From positions 1 to 40,223 of the forward strand of contig JBNGIQ010007152.1 in assembly GCA_049999765.1 (NCBI GenBank): a stretch of DNA of 40,223 nt, read 5' to 3'. Origin of the DNA: Phaeoceros laevis. Taxonomy: Eukaryota > Anthocerotophyta > Anthocerotopsida > Notothyladales. Each line of letters begins with the position of its first letter. Positions within the stretch are counted from its first letter, which is position 1. Below, in pieces: positions 20,560 through 32,594 of this stretch. The position numbers were made by a program, and so were the translations under genes. A model generated the notes under the pieces. That model was not told the DNA's origin. It saw only the letters and a list, made by a program, of their open reading frames with translations, and did no database searches.

Positions 20560-21922
20560 AGCTGCAAGGTGCAAAGGGAAACTACAACTTCTATTTGTGC
20601 TTAATTGCGTACTTGTAAGTTTCCACTAAAGGAGCATGCGCAATTTTGACGTTCCAAAGTCGGCGCGCGGAAAGCTTTCTGCTTTTAGAGCTATTGCACC
20701 TCTACGCGAATCACTCGCAACGAATTTCTCCCGAGCGGTGTGTCCCAAGCGGTGTCCCGAGCCTTTTGGCGATGGCGGAAGGGTTTGTGGCGGCGGCACT
20801 TCCCTGCCGTAGGCGCGCGACCTCCACAGCATGCGCAAGCACTGCACCACCAGCGCCATCTCCAGCTCCATCGCTAGCCCAGGTTCCATGTGTGGCGTTT
20901 TTCAGTGTTTTCTTCAGTGCTTTCTATCTATATATCTGCCGCCATTACCTACGGGGTAGCACGCCATTACGCCTGCTCTGGACTCCTGCCTTGCCAGGCT
21001 CATCAGGTCAAGCTCTTGCTTACAGACCATCTCGGGCAGGCTCTCTTGCCACTGCCTAGCTAGGTCCTTGCTCCTCCCCAGCACTGCCGGGTAGGCTGAG
21101 GCTGGTGGTGCTTTGTCTCTCTTTCATTTTTGCAGCCCATCAACAATAGCCTCCACCCTGTTATGCCTCCACCAGCCACCATCCCCGGGTGTGTGCTGCC
21201 CGGGCCTTTGTGTGGGCCTTGGGAATCTGTTTGGGCCTCTTAAAATTTGTTGCCAGCTCCTTGCTCGGTTTTGCAGGGTGATAATTCTCCCAAGCGGTTT
21301 CAGAAGCACTTCAGGAGTGAGGACCTCCTCTAGCTATGGCCTACCACAGAGCCCCTACATCTACCACATAGCCCCTACATTGCCTTGCAGCTACGTTGGG
21401 TTTTTTTGCAAACCAGCCCGCAAAAATAAAATACCCCACAGCCCCTGGGAGGGGGCCAATACCCTCCAGCCACCACAAAGCCATTGTTCTAACCTAGCCA
21501 TCTCGACCAAACTGCTCATCGGACACGCAAAGCCTTTGCGCTAACATCGGACACACAAAGCCATTGCTCGACCAAACTCTCTGGGGCTCTTCAACTTTGC
21601 ATACCGATTACTCAGCACGCTGTACGACCAGTGTTAACGGGGTAATTGTTACCCTCCCTCCGCGCCACGCCTTGCTTTTGTTTCATACACGGCGGCAACG
21701 TGGTGCGTAGGACTGCTGCAGGAAGGAAGAGACGGATTACCCCTCATATGTTTATGGCGCCTCGCCTACTCCCCCGTTCAACGACAACTTACATGGGGCG
21801 TGATGTCTAAGATTGTTCACCCTAACCTCCAGGCTAGCTGGATGGACAAGTGTATCGTTAGCCCTTTAGGGGTGCACCGAAGTTAGGTAGCATCAACAAG
21901 ATGCCCTCCGTTAGCTCGCACG

Positions 21923-21964
<42 letters not shown>

Positions 21965-22402
21965 ACTAGACTAGTAGACTAATCCACACACTGTGAACTG
22001 CGGTCACCGAACAGCTTTAGAACTTCTACCGTGCTGGACAAAATGAAAAGAAGGCAATGAGCTTTTATTTTCCACGGCCTACATCAATCCACTATCCATC
22101 GATGCCCATATGTTCTGCCTTTTAGCTGATCCAGTTCAAATCCATCGGTGAAGCACTTCATGTGCTAGTCGCGGCAGTGGTGGTTTCACGATGCCGATTT
22201 TGGCAAGACCCAATGAGCTGCCGCAACTGCGAAGAATCTGTGAATCTGATGGTGTACACTCCTTTGTTGAGCTGCCCTCTTCTACATAACAATATGTACA
22301 ACGGAGTAGCAAATAATAGAAGGCATGGCAGCTCCAGAAGAGGAACTTCGACATGACTGAAGAGTTTCGAAATCGGAGTTCCTCCAGCAAGCAAGTCCAC
22401 TG
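20560..22402. other. Gene-free region between the secreted protein promoter and the receptor pseudokinase 3' end
   Basis: Open frames at 20646-21059 and 21113-21544 are Pro/Ser/Arg-rich with no family resemblance and no partner exons, so I leave them out. A small palindrome GGGTAATTGTTACCC lies near 21639. The stretch from about 22100 to 22402 is likely the 3' UTR of the receptor pseudokinase. The microsatellite is listed separately. Confidence 0.5.
21923..21964 (+). repeat. (TATC)n tetranucleotide microsatellite
   Basis: An uninterrupted run of about ten TATC/TCTA units. Such repeats vary in length between individuals. Confidence 0.98.
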
Positions 22403-24085
22403 TCATGTTGAAGTCAGAATCTCCAACTCTGCCCACAACAAGGAGCCTTTAGGAGCTGTAATCTCTGGTGTCATTTTAAGGGCCGTTTCCAGCATTCCTG
22501 TGGCCTCTTTCATGGTCACTCGCTTCTGTGGATCTGAGTGGGTACACAGACGAGATACTTGGCATATGGTTACAAGCTGGCTGCAGTCGTAGGACTCCAG
22601 TGAAGGATCCGCCATGGTATGCAACTTGTCCGCGTTGTTGATATAGCTACTAGCCCAATCTACCAACGAGCCCTCCTTTTCGCTGTGTGGACGACGTCCA
22701 GAGACCACTTCCAGCAGGAGGATTCCAAAGCTGTAGACGTTGCCTTCAAAGTCTGGTGCGTGCCTGTCAGATCCCTCAGAATCATCATATTCCACACCGC
22801 TCCTGGACGTGCTCCTGCTCCTGCTCCTTCTCCGATCACTTTTCACAACCGCCCCCTTAGATACCCCAAACTCTGCTGCCAACTTAGCAGCGTAGTCTTC
22901 GGTGAGGTAGATTGCCCTGGAATCATAGTTCTGATGACTCACAGGAGGCTCAAGCTCGTGGTGCATATACCGCAGCCCATAGGCCGCTCCCATAATGATG
23001 CGCATCCTGATAGGCCAGCTGAGGTGTTCTGACTCCTTGAGATGAAGATGCTCATAAAGAGTGCCATTGGATGCATACTCGAATATGAACATCCTCGCAA
23101 AAGGATCATCCTCGGAACAGTATGACACCAGGTTGACTAGGTGAGTGTGGCTCATCCGGGCCAGAGATTCGATCTTCAGGCGGAAAAATATTTCCGACAT
23201 GGATGTCCAACTATCTGAGGACATCCTGATACTGGTGGCAGCAATTTCCGTTCCATCCGCCAGGGTTCCCTTGAAGACCACGCTGTCAGGCGAAGAACCG
23301 ATGATGTTGCTGAAATCTTCACAGGCTACCTCTACTTCCGCCCTGGTGATGGCAGGGATTGCTGCCACAAACGGCTTCTGCATAGGCCCACTCATCCCCA
23401 CCTTCCAGGGAAGAACCGCAGCTGCTCTGTTTTTCCTAGACACACGACACACCACCATCATCACCACAATAGCCAAGATGCACGCCCCCGCTCCGCCTGC
23501 CATCATGATCGCCATCGTCCTCATTACCGTAGACTCGGAACTAGGGGGGCTAAAATCTGGGTCTTTCCCCTCAGAGGGAGGCAACAGGGGCACCACTCCC
23601 GCCAGATCGCTGGGTGAAGGTGCCGGCACAAGTGCGGGTGAAGGTGCCGGCACAAGTGCGGGTGAAGGTGCCGGTACAAGTGCGGGTGAAGGTGCCGGCA
23701 CAAATGCAGGTGCAGGTGAAGGCGAAGGGGCTAGTGTGGGCTCCCAAACAGGAGAAAGAGTTGGCTCATCTGCTCCAGCTGTCGGAGTCGGCACTTCAGG
23801 AGCAGCTGGGAACGGAACAGACGCTGGAATCCTCCCCCAAACAAAATTAGTGCTCGGTCCCGCATCCACCCAGACTGACATGGGAGATCCAACATCTTGT
23901 CCCCCTTCCACTGGAGGAGGGGTCACCCCCCCCTCCAGTGGTGCAGCTCCGAATGTAGGAGACTCCGTTTCCAAATACATCTCCCCAACCCCCGCGCGCG
24001 AACATGCTGGAGAAGCCACATTAAAGAACACCAGGGCCAGCAACCACACAAGCTTCATAACTCGAAAGCCACCAAAACGCATCAT
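22403..24085 (-). CDS. LRR-less receptor-like pseudokinase of the MRH1/MALE DISCOVERER type
   Basis: A single exon encodes 560 aa. Order: signal peptide (residues 1 to about 28), a Pro-rich extracellular part with repeats of APSPALVP at about 119-159, a membrane segment (about 189-213), and an intracellular kinase-like domain (about 256-540). The kinase part matches the plant MRH1/MDIS family recalled from memory: HLVNLVSYCSEDDPFARMFI, EYASNGTLYEHLH, MRIIMGAAYGLRYMHHELEP, NVYSFGILLLEVVSG and the family-typical C terminus LLWAELEIL. Catalytic residues are missing: no glycine loop, the VAIK Lys is replaced (IAATSI, 281-286), HRD reads SHQ (383-385) and DFG reads AEF (404-406). An Arg/Ser-rich insert lies at about 416-430. 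Family members usually carry leucine-rich repeats after the signal peptide; none are present here. It probably acts as a membrane scaffold or co-receptor, which is inference. Confidence 0.85.
   Translation of the reverse strand: MMRFGGFRVMKLVWLLALVFFNVASPACSRAGVGEMYLETESPTFGAAPLEGGVTPPPVEGGQDVGSPMSVWVDAGPSTNFVWGRIPASVPFPAAPEVPTPTAGADEPTLSPVWEPTLAPSPSPAPAFVPAPSPALVPAPSPALVPAPSPALVPAPSPSDLAGVVPLLPPSEGKDPDFSPPSSESTVMRTMAIMMAGGAGACILAIVVMMVVCRVSRKNRAAAVLPWKVGMSGPMQKPFVAAIPAITRAEVEVACEDFSNIIGSSPDSVVFKGTLADGTEIAATSIRMSSDSWTSMSEIFFRLKIESLARMSHTHLVNLVSYCSEDDPFARMFIFEYASNGTLYEHLHLKESEHLSWPIRMRIIMGAAYGLRYMHHELEPPVSHQNYDSRAIYLTEDYAAKLAAEFGVSKGAVVKSDRRRSRSRSTSRSGVEYDDSEGSDRHAPDFEGNVYSFGILLLEVVSGRRPHSEKEGSLVDWASSYINNADKLHTMADPSLESYDCSQLVTICQVSRLCTHSDPQKRVTMKEATGMLETALKMTPEITAPKGSLLWAELEILTST
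23613..23708 (-). repeat. In-frame 24-nt minisatellite, about four copies, coding for APSPALVP
   Basis: On the plus strand GGTGAAGGTGCCGGCACAAG plus 4 nt recurs from 23613 with very few changes. On the minus strand this encodes the 8-residue Pro-rich repeats of the receptor's extracellular stalk. Near-identity between copies suggests recent expansion. The same array opens a 357-codon frame on the plus strand that I regard as a shadow. Confidence 0.95.
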
Positions 24086-25017
24086 CTTCGATCACCTTGA
24101 TATCTTGTCCCCAGGAGCCGCCTCCGTGCAGATCATCGAACAAAACCGTAGCCAAGGTTCCATACCCTGTTCAGAACACCCTGCCCTTACTACGCGTGCT
24201 CCTCCAATCTACAACTAATATCACTACAACTCTCTCCTTGCAACCTTCCGCAGCACAGCACCTGCAAACCCCCGGCTGTTTCCGAGAACCAGAGCTGAAT
24301 TTCCAGGTCTCAGGAACGTCCACGACACATCCTCCCTGAAGCGAGGCAACCACTTCGACCTCACAATGGTGGCACCACTAACGGTCTTCCACACCATCTG
24401 TTCCCTAAATCCAAGCTACAAGCGCTCACCTTCAACCGCCTTCACCGCTCCTCCGCGCTCCATCGCAGCCTCCATCCACAATTGCACAGCCACCGGGCTC
24501 GAAGGCACCCGCTTGAGGAAGAGGCTTCCGCTGCACGTAGAGACGGTCAGAGACCGCAAGCTCCAGGGAGCAGCGAGTAGGAGCGAGAGTGGCAAGAACG
24601 GCAGAGAGAAGCGGCCGCCGGCTATTGCGCCATTTCTCCCACGATCTGCCCTGCGGACAGCGAGGCAGGCGAAAGAGTCGGCCTAGCTACAACGCCGTAT
24701 TTCACGAATTTTACCCTGATTCCGGTGACCAGGGCCGGCCCATATCCCCTCATCATCTCCATCAGCAGGTGACGGTTCTGACGGGGTCACGCTTTGCACA
24801 GCACCTTCCGCTCAGTCACACACTTCTTTCCTTGGCGCCGGCTTTTTGGGCCGCTGCTTTCCCGAGAGATCACATGTGGCGCATAACCAAGTAGTCCATT
24901 AAAAAGCATTGCAAGACGCGCGGATGAGGCAAGTTTTGTTTTTTTTAGAAGCTTGCCCAAATTTATAATACAATTCTCTAAAGATGAGACAAGCTCGGTT
25001 GACACCAGGGACGTGGC
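24086..25017. other. Intergenic region: receptor pseudokinase promoter and ABCD2 3' end
   Basis: 932 nt between two minus-strand genes. It must hold the promoter and leader of the pseudokinase and the 3' UTR of the transporter. Plus-strand frames here (24097-24339, 24366-24686) are low-complexity with no family resemblance. I see no clear TATA box and no RNA gene. Confidence 0.45.
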
Positions 25018-28000
25018 TTACTCGGACCTAACCGCGGCTTTGGAAAGTGCTTGTACGGGTTGCAAGGTCCAATTGCAGCCTGCGCTGTCTCGGAACTCCG
25101 AGAGCTGCAAGAGGTTAGTGTGGTACTTGCGGAGAGTGCTACGGTGGCCCACACTAACGAAGGTCACGCCTGCTGCCTCCACCAGATCGTACAAATGGGC
25201 CTGCACAGCACAAACCACACACGCAATGTCCATGAAAGGTGTGGCAAGGACACTGAGGAGATCTCTCACATACATGGCAGCAGGCCTGAAGTTCCTGATC
25301 CAGAGATCACAGTTCGTACCTCATTGTCCTCATCCAATGCACTGGTGGACTCATCCATCAATGCTAAAGCTGGACGGGACAGCAGTAGCCGAGCAAAAGC
25401 TAGACGCTGCTGTTCGCCCAGGGAGAGTATGCTTGACCACTCTACTTGGGAGTCCAGCCCATCACAGCGAGTCAGCAGGTGACCCAGTCTCACGCTCTCA
25501 AGGATGTGGACGAGCTCCTCGTCGCTCGGCACACTGTCTGCGGTGTTGAATGTGTCGGTATCGGTGTTTGCAAAGATTGGGAGTGAATCTGCTGCACATA
25601 TCAAATCCCAGTACCAGTATGAGGGACTTATAAGAAACATGAATCAGTGGTTGAATGTCACACAACAGTGGTGTTCCAACTCTTGAACAATGTAGACTAG
25701 ACTAACCTTTGTTCTCAGGCACAGACTCCTCGTCGTTGGTGGTGGTGCTGTGCTGGCTCCAAGTGGGGTACAGCAGCTGCTGGCGAAGGCTCCCCAGCAC
25801 CATGTAAGGCCTTTGAGGTACAAAGAAAAGCCTGCCTCCGAGGTCCAAGTTTGAACTTGTGGGAGCTCCATTGGATCTGTCCTGGTGTGGAGGGCTTGAA
25901 GCTCCTGGGCTTGTTTCGCCTTGAGCTGCATCTGCATGGTTGCTCGGTTGTTCTGCTTGGATGTACCGTTTGATGGTGCCATCACCTGAACGCCATAGGC
26001 CAGCTATGGCTCTAAGCAATGAGGTCTTCCCACTGCCGCTGGGACCCATAATCTGGTGAGAACAAAGTCAGAGCCCAACCAACAAAATCAAAGCCAACAA
26101 CAGCATCTTGTCTTCGTGTTAATGGAACTCTCACCAGTAGGTGGTCACCTTTGTTGACACCTAGTGACAAGTTGTCGACCAATGTGACGGTGTTCTGTGG
26201 AGTTCGGAGGGTGAGGTTGTGGATTTGCAAGAGAGGCTGCCCTTGACCTTCCTCGTTTTCCCAGTTTGCAGGCTGTGCAGTGGCATCAATGAGCGATATC
26301 TGGGTTGACGCTGTAGTTGCAGATCCATCAGGCTCGTTTGGGGAATCGCCTTCAGATGCCTCAAACTGTGTATTCTGCTGGTCCAAGATGTCACTGAATT
26401 CTCCTGCACAGGAAAACAGACGTCGCAGAATTCTTCAGGAATCAAGCTCAACTTGAATCATCTGCTTAGAAGTTCTTCAGTGAACAAGTGCAGCGAAACT
26501 CACCAAGACGGTCAACAACAGCTGAAAATGCACTCAGTGACTGGAACTGGTAAACGATGACAGAAAAATCGCCAAGTACATGGTTAAAGGCAGAAAATGA
26601 CTGGTTGATGACTCCAAATTCTATCTTCCCTGCAAAGAATAATGGTGCTACCACAGCAGCAGGGAGGAGCTGTATAAGGTAACGGTATCCACTTGTGAAA
26701 AAGTCTAGATTTCTCGAAGCTATCAACAATTTCTGCACAGCGAAAAGAACAAGCCAGTGAGTTCCAAAACTCAAGTTTGTCAAAACGACAGTAGGCCCGT
26801 TGATTTCACAATAACCATAATGTGAAAATCGGATCGCATCAAGTCCAAACGGTACCTACCCTATAATTCTTGAAGGACTCTTTAAAACGCTGAAGAAGCA
26901 ACTGTATCTCATTCACTTCTCCCCCATAAAAGGCGATGGACTCTGCATTTTCCCGCACACGGACTAGACCGTAGCGAAAATCTGCTTCTCGTTTCTCCTG
27001 CATGAAGTTCAAGCCCACCAAACCCTGCAACGATGAACAGTCTGCATCAGTGCTCTTCTCATGTATGGCAGTCCCTAAATCATAATCCGATACAAGCCAT
27101 TTTCTGCACCAGACGTGATCATTCATCTAGATGTAGTTCATCCAATAAAGACACAAGTACCTTGCCAATGGCAACACTTATCGCAGTTCCTCCCAGAGAA
27201 TAAACAATCAACACCCCAAATAGAGGGGGGTATATGCCATATAGAATGCCGCTGAATGATATCAGATCAATTGTTGAATTAAACAATGACAGAGCGAATG
27301 CAAGTGCAGTACCAGTGAAGGCACTTAGGTCATCAACAATTCTCTGGTCCGGATTGTCGATGAGAGACTGTGACTGGATGTTATAAAAGGTTCTATTTTT
27401 GAAGTATCTGCTCATATAGTACTTTGTCATCCATGCTCGCCACCGTAATGACAACGTCTCCCTCGAAAAGTCTCGTATTACAAAAACCTGAGAGCAAACA
27501 ATTTAACGAAGAAGAAACTGCGTCAGTACACAGATTCTATCCGCCAATATGACTCAAACATCATGCTCACTACAATGAAAGTCTCATGAGAACACCCCCT
27601 CAGGGTCATCACAGAGGACTTGGGCACATTGGACAAAGAGGCTACCATGAGGGTTGAAGAATTTAAAAGCATGCAGGGTAAACTGCCTAAACGCATGTGG
27701 CTGGCAGTTCAATACCCAAAGATGCATTGCAGGAAGTCCATCTGAAGGACTATGTATGGTACTTGATGCCAGTTCCAGTAAGTTTTAGCTTGCAGAACAG
27801 TATCCACGCACTACGGCATTAGGCTCACCGGAATTCCCACCACAAATGCTCCCAAATAATTAATCAGCTGTTTCATGAACTGCTCCTGATCTTTGCCTGA
27901 GGCAATACAGAGAGGCAAACTTGGTAAAAGAGCCTGACAGCACTTGGACTGACAATTGTATCACGAAAGAAGTTGTGGTTTCTCATACTTCAACTTACTA

Positions 28001-28710
28001 GCCAGAGCATTATAGAAGTCGCGTCCGAGAAAGTTGAATCCCACGCTGATCCCCGTTGTTGCCAAAGTCAGTGCAAATACACCACCCAGCCGTAGCCGTG
28101 CCTGGACTTTATCTTCGGAGCTCCAATATGGAGCAGCAACCTTCCAGAATCTCCTAGCGAGAGTCTTCAAGTCAGAACCAACCCGCTGCAACAATCATAG
28201 TCACAGGGGGTTGTATGAGTTGGATTATCCAGACTGGTAGAAAAAGCAAGACAGCACCATGCCATCTTGTATTGCAATACTGAAGAGCATCAAAGAGAAG
28301 ACCTTCTGCTCAGACGGAGGTTGAGGATCCACAATGCAGCCGTCAGGAGACTCATCAGGTAATGACTCTCCACTAGAGGGATGTGCAGCAAGTCCTTCAT
28401 GCGACGGAGCCACCTTGGCCGCTGTCCGGAGAGAATCAGTCGCAAGTTGTCCTGCCAAGCCATTGCCTTCATCTTTCTTGAAGGAATCCTGCTGTGCTCT
28501 CACCAACACCCCTCTTCTGTATCCACGTCGTTGCACCCGCCTTCGTGGCTGTTCAAAACTGTGCGACATGACAAAACACAAGACTCCACCAGACTGTAAT
28601 CTATCGCCAACATGTCTTTTCCCATGTTGTACAGTAGACACCCTACACTCATCTCGGCTGCTGCCCAGAACCACCGCCGGGGCGGGTAGCACAATTGACA
28701 TGGCGGACAT
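25018..28710 (-). CDS. ABCD2: Chloroplast half-size ABC transporter, subfamily D (ABCD2-like)
   Basis: Half-transporter with membrane and ATP-binding parts that works as a dimer; the plastid ABCD2 substrate is uncertain. Ten exons: 28710-28303, 28185-27999, 27896-27829, 27487-27161, 27024-26860, 26732-26504, 26403-26135, 26052-25707, 25591-25320 and 25200-25018, giving 817 aa. The first exon is Ser/Arg-rich, like a plastid transit peptide. The membrane domain has the ABCD signatures FWKVAAPYWSSEDKVQARLR, SLRWRAWMTKYYM and FYNIQSQSLIDNPDQRI. The ATPase domain has Walker A GPSGSGKT (about 554-561), Q-loop FVPQRPYM, signature LSLGEQQR (about 722) and Walker B ALALMDE (about 741), then a switch His in VGHRS. 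All catalytic motifs are intact. The donor of exon 1 (GTCTTC at 28302) is weak; GTGCTG slightly downstream is an in-frame alternative. It is divergent from PRMT7 with 258 nt between start codons. Confidence 0.93.
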
Positions 28711-28968
28711 CCACCACAGATAATTCCCAGCTTCTTGTTGACAACCTACATCCCATTATTCTTGTGACGCCTTGCTGCGAGAATCCATGGTTCCGTCTGG
28801 TGGCGGGAGAACCTGTCAATTGTGGGTTGCCACAGTCAAGAAGCCAACGTGTCGGCTTCTCGACGAACCCCCGCCATTCAGCGAGCTACTATCCTGTTTA
28901 TTTAACTGAATGCCATCTTGCAGATACTTCAAACACGCAATTCACAATATCCAGGAAATGACAGGGTC
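28711..28968. promoter_or_regulatory. Divergent intergenic region between ABCD2 and PRMT7
   Basis: Only 258 nt separate the two start codons, so both promoters and leaders must fit in this stretch or overlap. I see no clear TATA box on either strand. A shared bidirectional promoter is likely but not shown by the sequence. Confidence 0.55.
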
Positions 28969-31900
28969 ATGGCTGTTGTTCCTCGTTCACTGCTGCGGAA
29001 ATGCCTGACTCTGGGTCGTTGCAATGTTTCGTGCTTCCCTCCGCGTGCATCGTCTCAGATAATGCAGCACAATGCTGTAGTAGGAGATACCAATTTGGAG
29101 CCTGAGGTTCCTGTGCTTCCCAGGAGGGCAGGACGGGTATTCTCGACTGGCGTTGACATGGATTCGGCTGTCCGCGCAGTGATGATGCGACAGCGGTTGA
29201 ATCCGCTAACTGGGGTGTCAGAGTGGGAGGTTGTCACTGATGAGGAAGAGGATGCAAGTGGCTGGAGTCTTGGACCTACGTTCTCAGAGCTGGCCGGCAC
29301 CTCGTACCTGGATATGCTCAACGATCGTGCAAGGAATGCAGCCTATGCCAGGGCTATTGAGAAGGCGGTGCAAGGGGCGGACCATGTGTTGGATATCGGG
29401 TCTGTGTCCTTTCGTTGGTCCAGAACGTTGGAGCACCAAATTGAGCTGTTTGTTTGTCTCGTTGCTTGCTGAAGTAGTATTTTTTGTACAGAGCAGGCAC
29501 AGGGCTGCTTTCCATGATGGCCTTGCGCTCCATCAAGCAGCAAACTGACCAGCGAAAATTCCCAGTGGGCTCCACGGATTGTAGAGTCACCGCATGTGAA
29601 TCATTTCTACCAATGCTTCGGTTGGCAAGAAAGGTGCTGCGTGCGAATGACATGAGCTCAGGCGTGCGCCTAATTCACAAGCGGTCTGACGAGATGCAAC
29701 TTGGAATTGACATGCCATCTCGAGCAGATGTTTTGGTGAGCTGAGCTGGCGCACGGTTTACAGTAGACTCGTCGCAACGTGTGAGGAATTTGCAGTGATT
29801 CAGCTGATTCTGATGTAGGTTAGCGAAATATTGGACTCAGAGCTTTTAGGAGAAGGTCTAATCCCAACCCTGAGGCATGCACATGCTAACCTTCTTACAT
29901 CTGACGTACGATCAGTGCCCTTTAAAGCTACTGTATATGGTCAGGTTAGTAGCTTGAGCTCAGAGTGTCCTTGGAATCTGTTTCACCTCCCCAAAGTACG
30001 TGATGCAAAATTGAGCTTGCTCACTGCAGAGTTCTGCCGACTTTGCAGCTCATTGAATGTGATTTTCTGCGGAGATGCTATGACCTCAGAGGGGTTGAAG
30101 CTGGGCTTCCAGATGGGTTGAGCCTCTGTGCGGGTCTCGGACATGAGATGAGGAGCTGGTTGCCCACAAAATGCGAGATGCAGGTTGACGCATTGTCCAA
30201 GAAGTTGCAGCTGGTAAGCAGTCTTCGCTACAAGTCAATGACGTGCATATGCTCGATAGAATTTTCTTAGAGCACCGGTATTTTGTTGACAAGCTGAACT
30301 CGGTCTTATGTTTCCAGCTCTCAGAGCCATTCGAGGTGTTTGAATTTGATTTTTCAACAATGCCGAGTGACTATAGGCAGATAGAGCTAGAGGTTCCTGT
30401 GATCAGAGCTGGGGTAGCACATGCCCTAGTGTCATGGTGAGTTCTGCTAGCAGCCAATGTTGGGTACTTTGATCACGGGAGCTATGCTGCGTGTTGAATC
30501 TAGGAAATCTATCACTGATGCCACTGAGCAGGTGGGTTCTTCAATTAGATGACGAGGGGTGTATAGCATACTCTACTGCACCCCAGTGGATTCAGTCGAA
30601 GGTCCGCAGAACACCTGAAACAGGTTTTTGCAACTAGTCACTAGTTGCACCTTGCGGTTGGTGACTCTTAATTGTAACGTTGTCAAAACTAATGTCTTCA
30701 CTCAAATGTCCTTATCAGATTTGTCCTCATGGAGCGAACACTGGAAGCAATGTGTCTGGTTTTTTCATGATCAGAGCTTGAATGTTGCGCTGGGAGAAAT
30801 CTTGTCAGTAGTAGGAGCCCATGATGACATCAGCATTAGCTACTGTGTTCACCGGAAGCACAACATGCCAAGAGAAGCTTTGAAGCTGAATGAAGATCCT
30901 TATCAGGCACCACCAATAGTCTGCAGAGCTGGACAACTTGTCATGAAGCCGGAGAGAGTAGGCATGCTGGGAGACAGGCATCTCCGATCTTTAGTGGTTG
31001 CAGCTGTCACAAAAGCGGTAAGTTCTGGACTTACTGGTGCTAATTGCATTTACTTGTTCATCGTCATGCAAAGTTGGTCGCGCAAAAGCTGGTCAATGTT
31101 CTAACTTAAAATGTTTTACGTGGTTCAGGTACAAGGGCAAGCTGACATCACGTGTCTGGTAGTGGATGACAGTCTGCTGATGACTGTCGCTGCTGCCTGT
31201 GCTAGTCCAAATACACAGGTTATAGCCATGCTACCTGGCTTCAAAAATCTTGGATGTGATCTTGTCCAAGCTATTTTGGAAGCGAATGGGTTACAGGCTG
31301 ATCGGGTAACCGTCCTGTCAAAGAAAGCATCATCTCTGTCTTCGGAGGATTTGTCAAGTCAAAAGGTCAGTTGTTATGATACAGGCATTCCTCTGGCTAA
31401 TTACTATGCCAGAATTACTAACTTGGCAGATAGTGCAGGTGGACGTTCTTCTAGCTGAGCCCTATTACTGGAATTATGAGGGGATGCTTCCTTGGCAAAA
31501 TCTTCGCTTCTGGTGTGTTTAAGTTTCATATTTCACCACATGTCGGATATCACAAGCCACACAGTGCTGTGAGCCATGTCACATACAGAAAGCTGATTTC
31601 TAGTTGAGTTGTTTGGCAGGTTTGAGAGAACTGCCCTCGAGCCCCTTCTTGCAGACAATGTCTCCATCATGCCATGCAGAGCAGTTCTGCGTGGAATTGC
31701 CGTCTATCTACCTGTACTCCTCTTGCCGTGCACTTTCACACAACTACTGCTGCTTGCTGTTTCTATCCCCCAAATGGTCAGCAAGGTTTCTCTGTGCAGG
31801 ATTTGTGGGAAAGCAGATGCAGCCTTGGGGCAGTTGAGGGGTTTGATCATTCTTCAGTCAACCTCTCTCTTGGTGCATGTGGGAAGCTCTCTGGACCAGT

Positions 31901-32594
31901 GGAAGGGCCAATATTACCCTATGCATTGTGGCAATGTGGCCGCCTGGAGGTTTTACAGGATCTTGCTGGCTTGTTTAAGCCGTGAGTTTGCAGTGTGCTG
32001 GCAATTCCTGTTTTCTGGAACAATGTTCATATACACTTGTTTCCTGGACAGGAGCTCACTGAGGGCATCGATCTATTGAGTTTCGATTTTACAAAGAAGA
32101 TGGAGGCAGTTAGTGACGTTGTGAAGGTTGGTATTGACCCTCCTTAGAGGGTTTGCTGATGCTGTGATCTTCCTTGCATTGCATCATTGCTGTCAAAGTT
32201 CAACTAACATGCTGATATTCTCTTTTGCAGATTCCCTTCTCAAAGTGGGGCACCTGTCATGCAATCGTTGTGTGGCTGGACTGGGTTTATGACATTGACA
32301 AACAGTTAATATACTCAACGGGGCCTAAAGGTACCAATCTTTCATTGCTATTGGAAGCTTTGACGTTACAGTGCAATGCGGAAGAGTAATTAGTTCCTTG
32401 TCATATGTATCTTGGCAGGAAACGAACCTTCCTACTGGAAACAAGGTGTGAAGCTACTTGCTACTCCAGTTCGTGTTCGCCCTTCAGCAACAGAAGGGGA
32501 CGTGTGCAATGTTGACGGAGCTAAACATGTAACTATATCAACAGCATTTGATCCAAGCACGGGACATGTTAGGATTGATGCACAGTTTTTGTGA
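28969..32594 (+). CDS. PRMT7: Protein arginine N-methyltransferase 7 (PRMT7)
   Basis: Transfers methyl groups from S-adenosylmethionine to protein arginines; the PRMT7 class makes monomethylarginine and has two methyltransferase modules. Fourteen exons: 28969-29399, 29492-29735, 29819-29944, 30049-30213, 30318-30436, 30532-30623, 30719-31017, 31129-31365, 31430-31512, 31620-31713, 31800-31949, 32052-32126, 32231-32330 and 32419-32594, giving 796 aa. Motif I VLDIGAGTG lies at about 140-148 and is split by intron 1. The acidic loop SEILDSELLGEG (from about 227) has two Glu nine residues apart. The C-terminal module shows LLAEPYYWNYEGMLPWQNLR, GAVEGFDHSSVN and YWKQGVKLL. The start is the first in-frame ATG. 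Exon 9 could instead begin at 31439. Exon 11 uses a weak GTTTTA donor, chosen because it gives the family's exact spacing. The N terminus is longer than in Arabidopsis (724 aa by memory). Confidence 0.93.

Noticed and set aside
20646-21544. Two open frames of 137 and 143 codons
   Set aside because: They are low-complexity with no domain, no conserved splice partners and frames open on both strands, as in GC-rich non-coding DNA.
23145-24218. 357-codon open frame on the plus strand
   Set aside because: It is the antisense of the receptor pseudokinase. Its length comes from the GC-rich Pro repeat array read in reverse, and it has no family resemblance.
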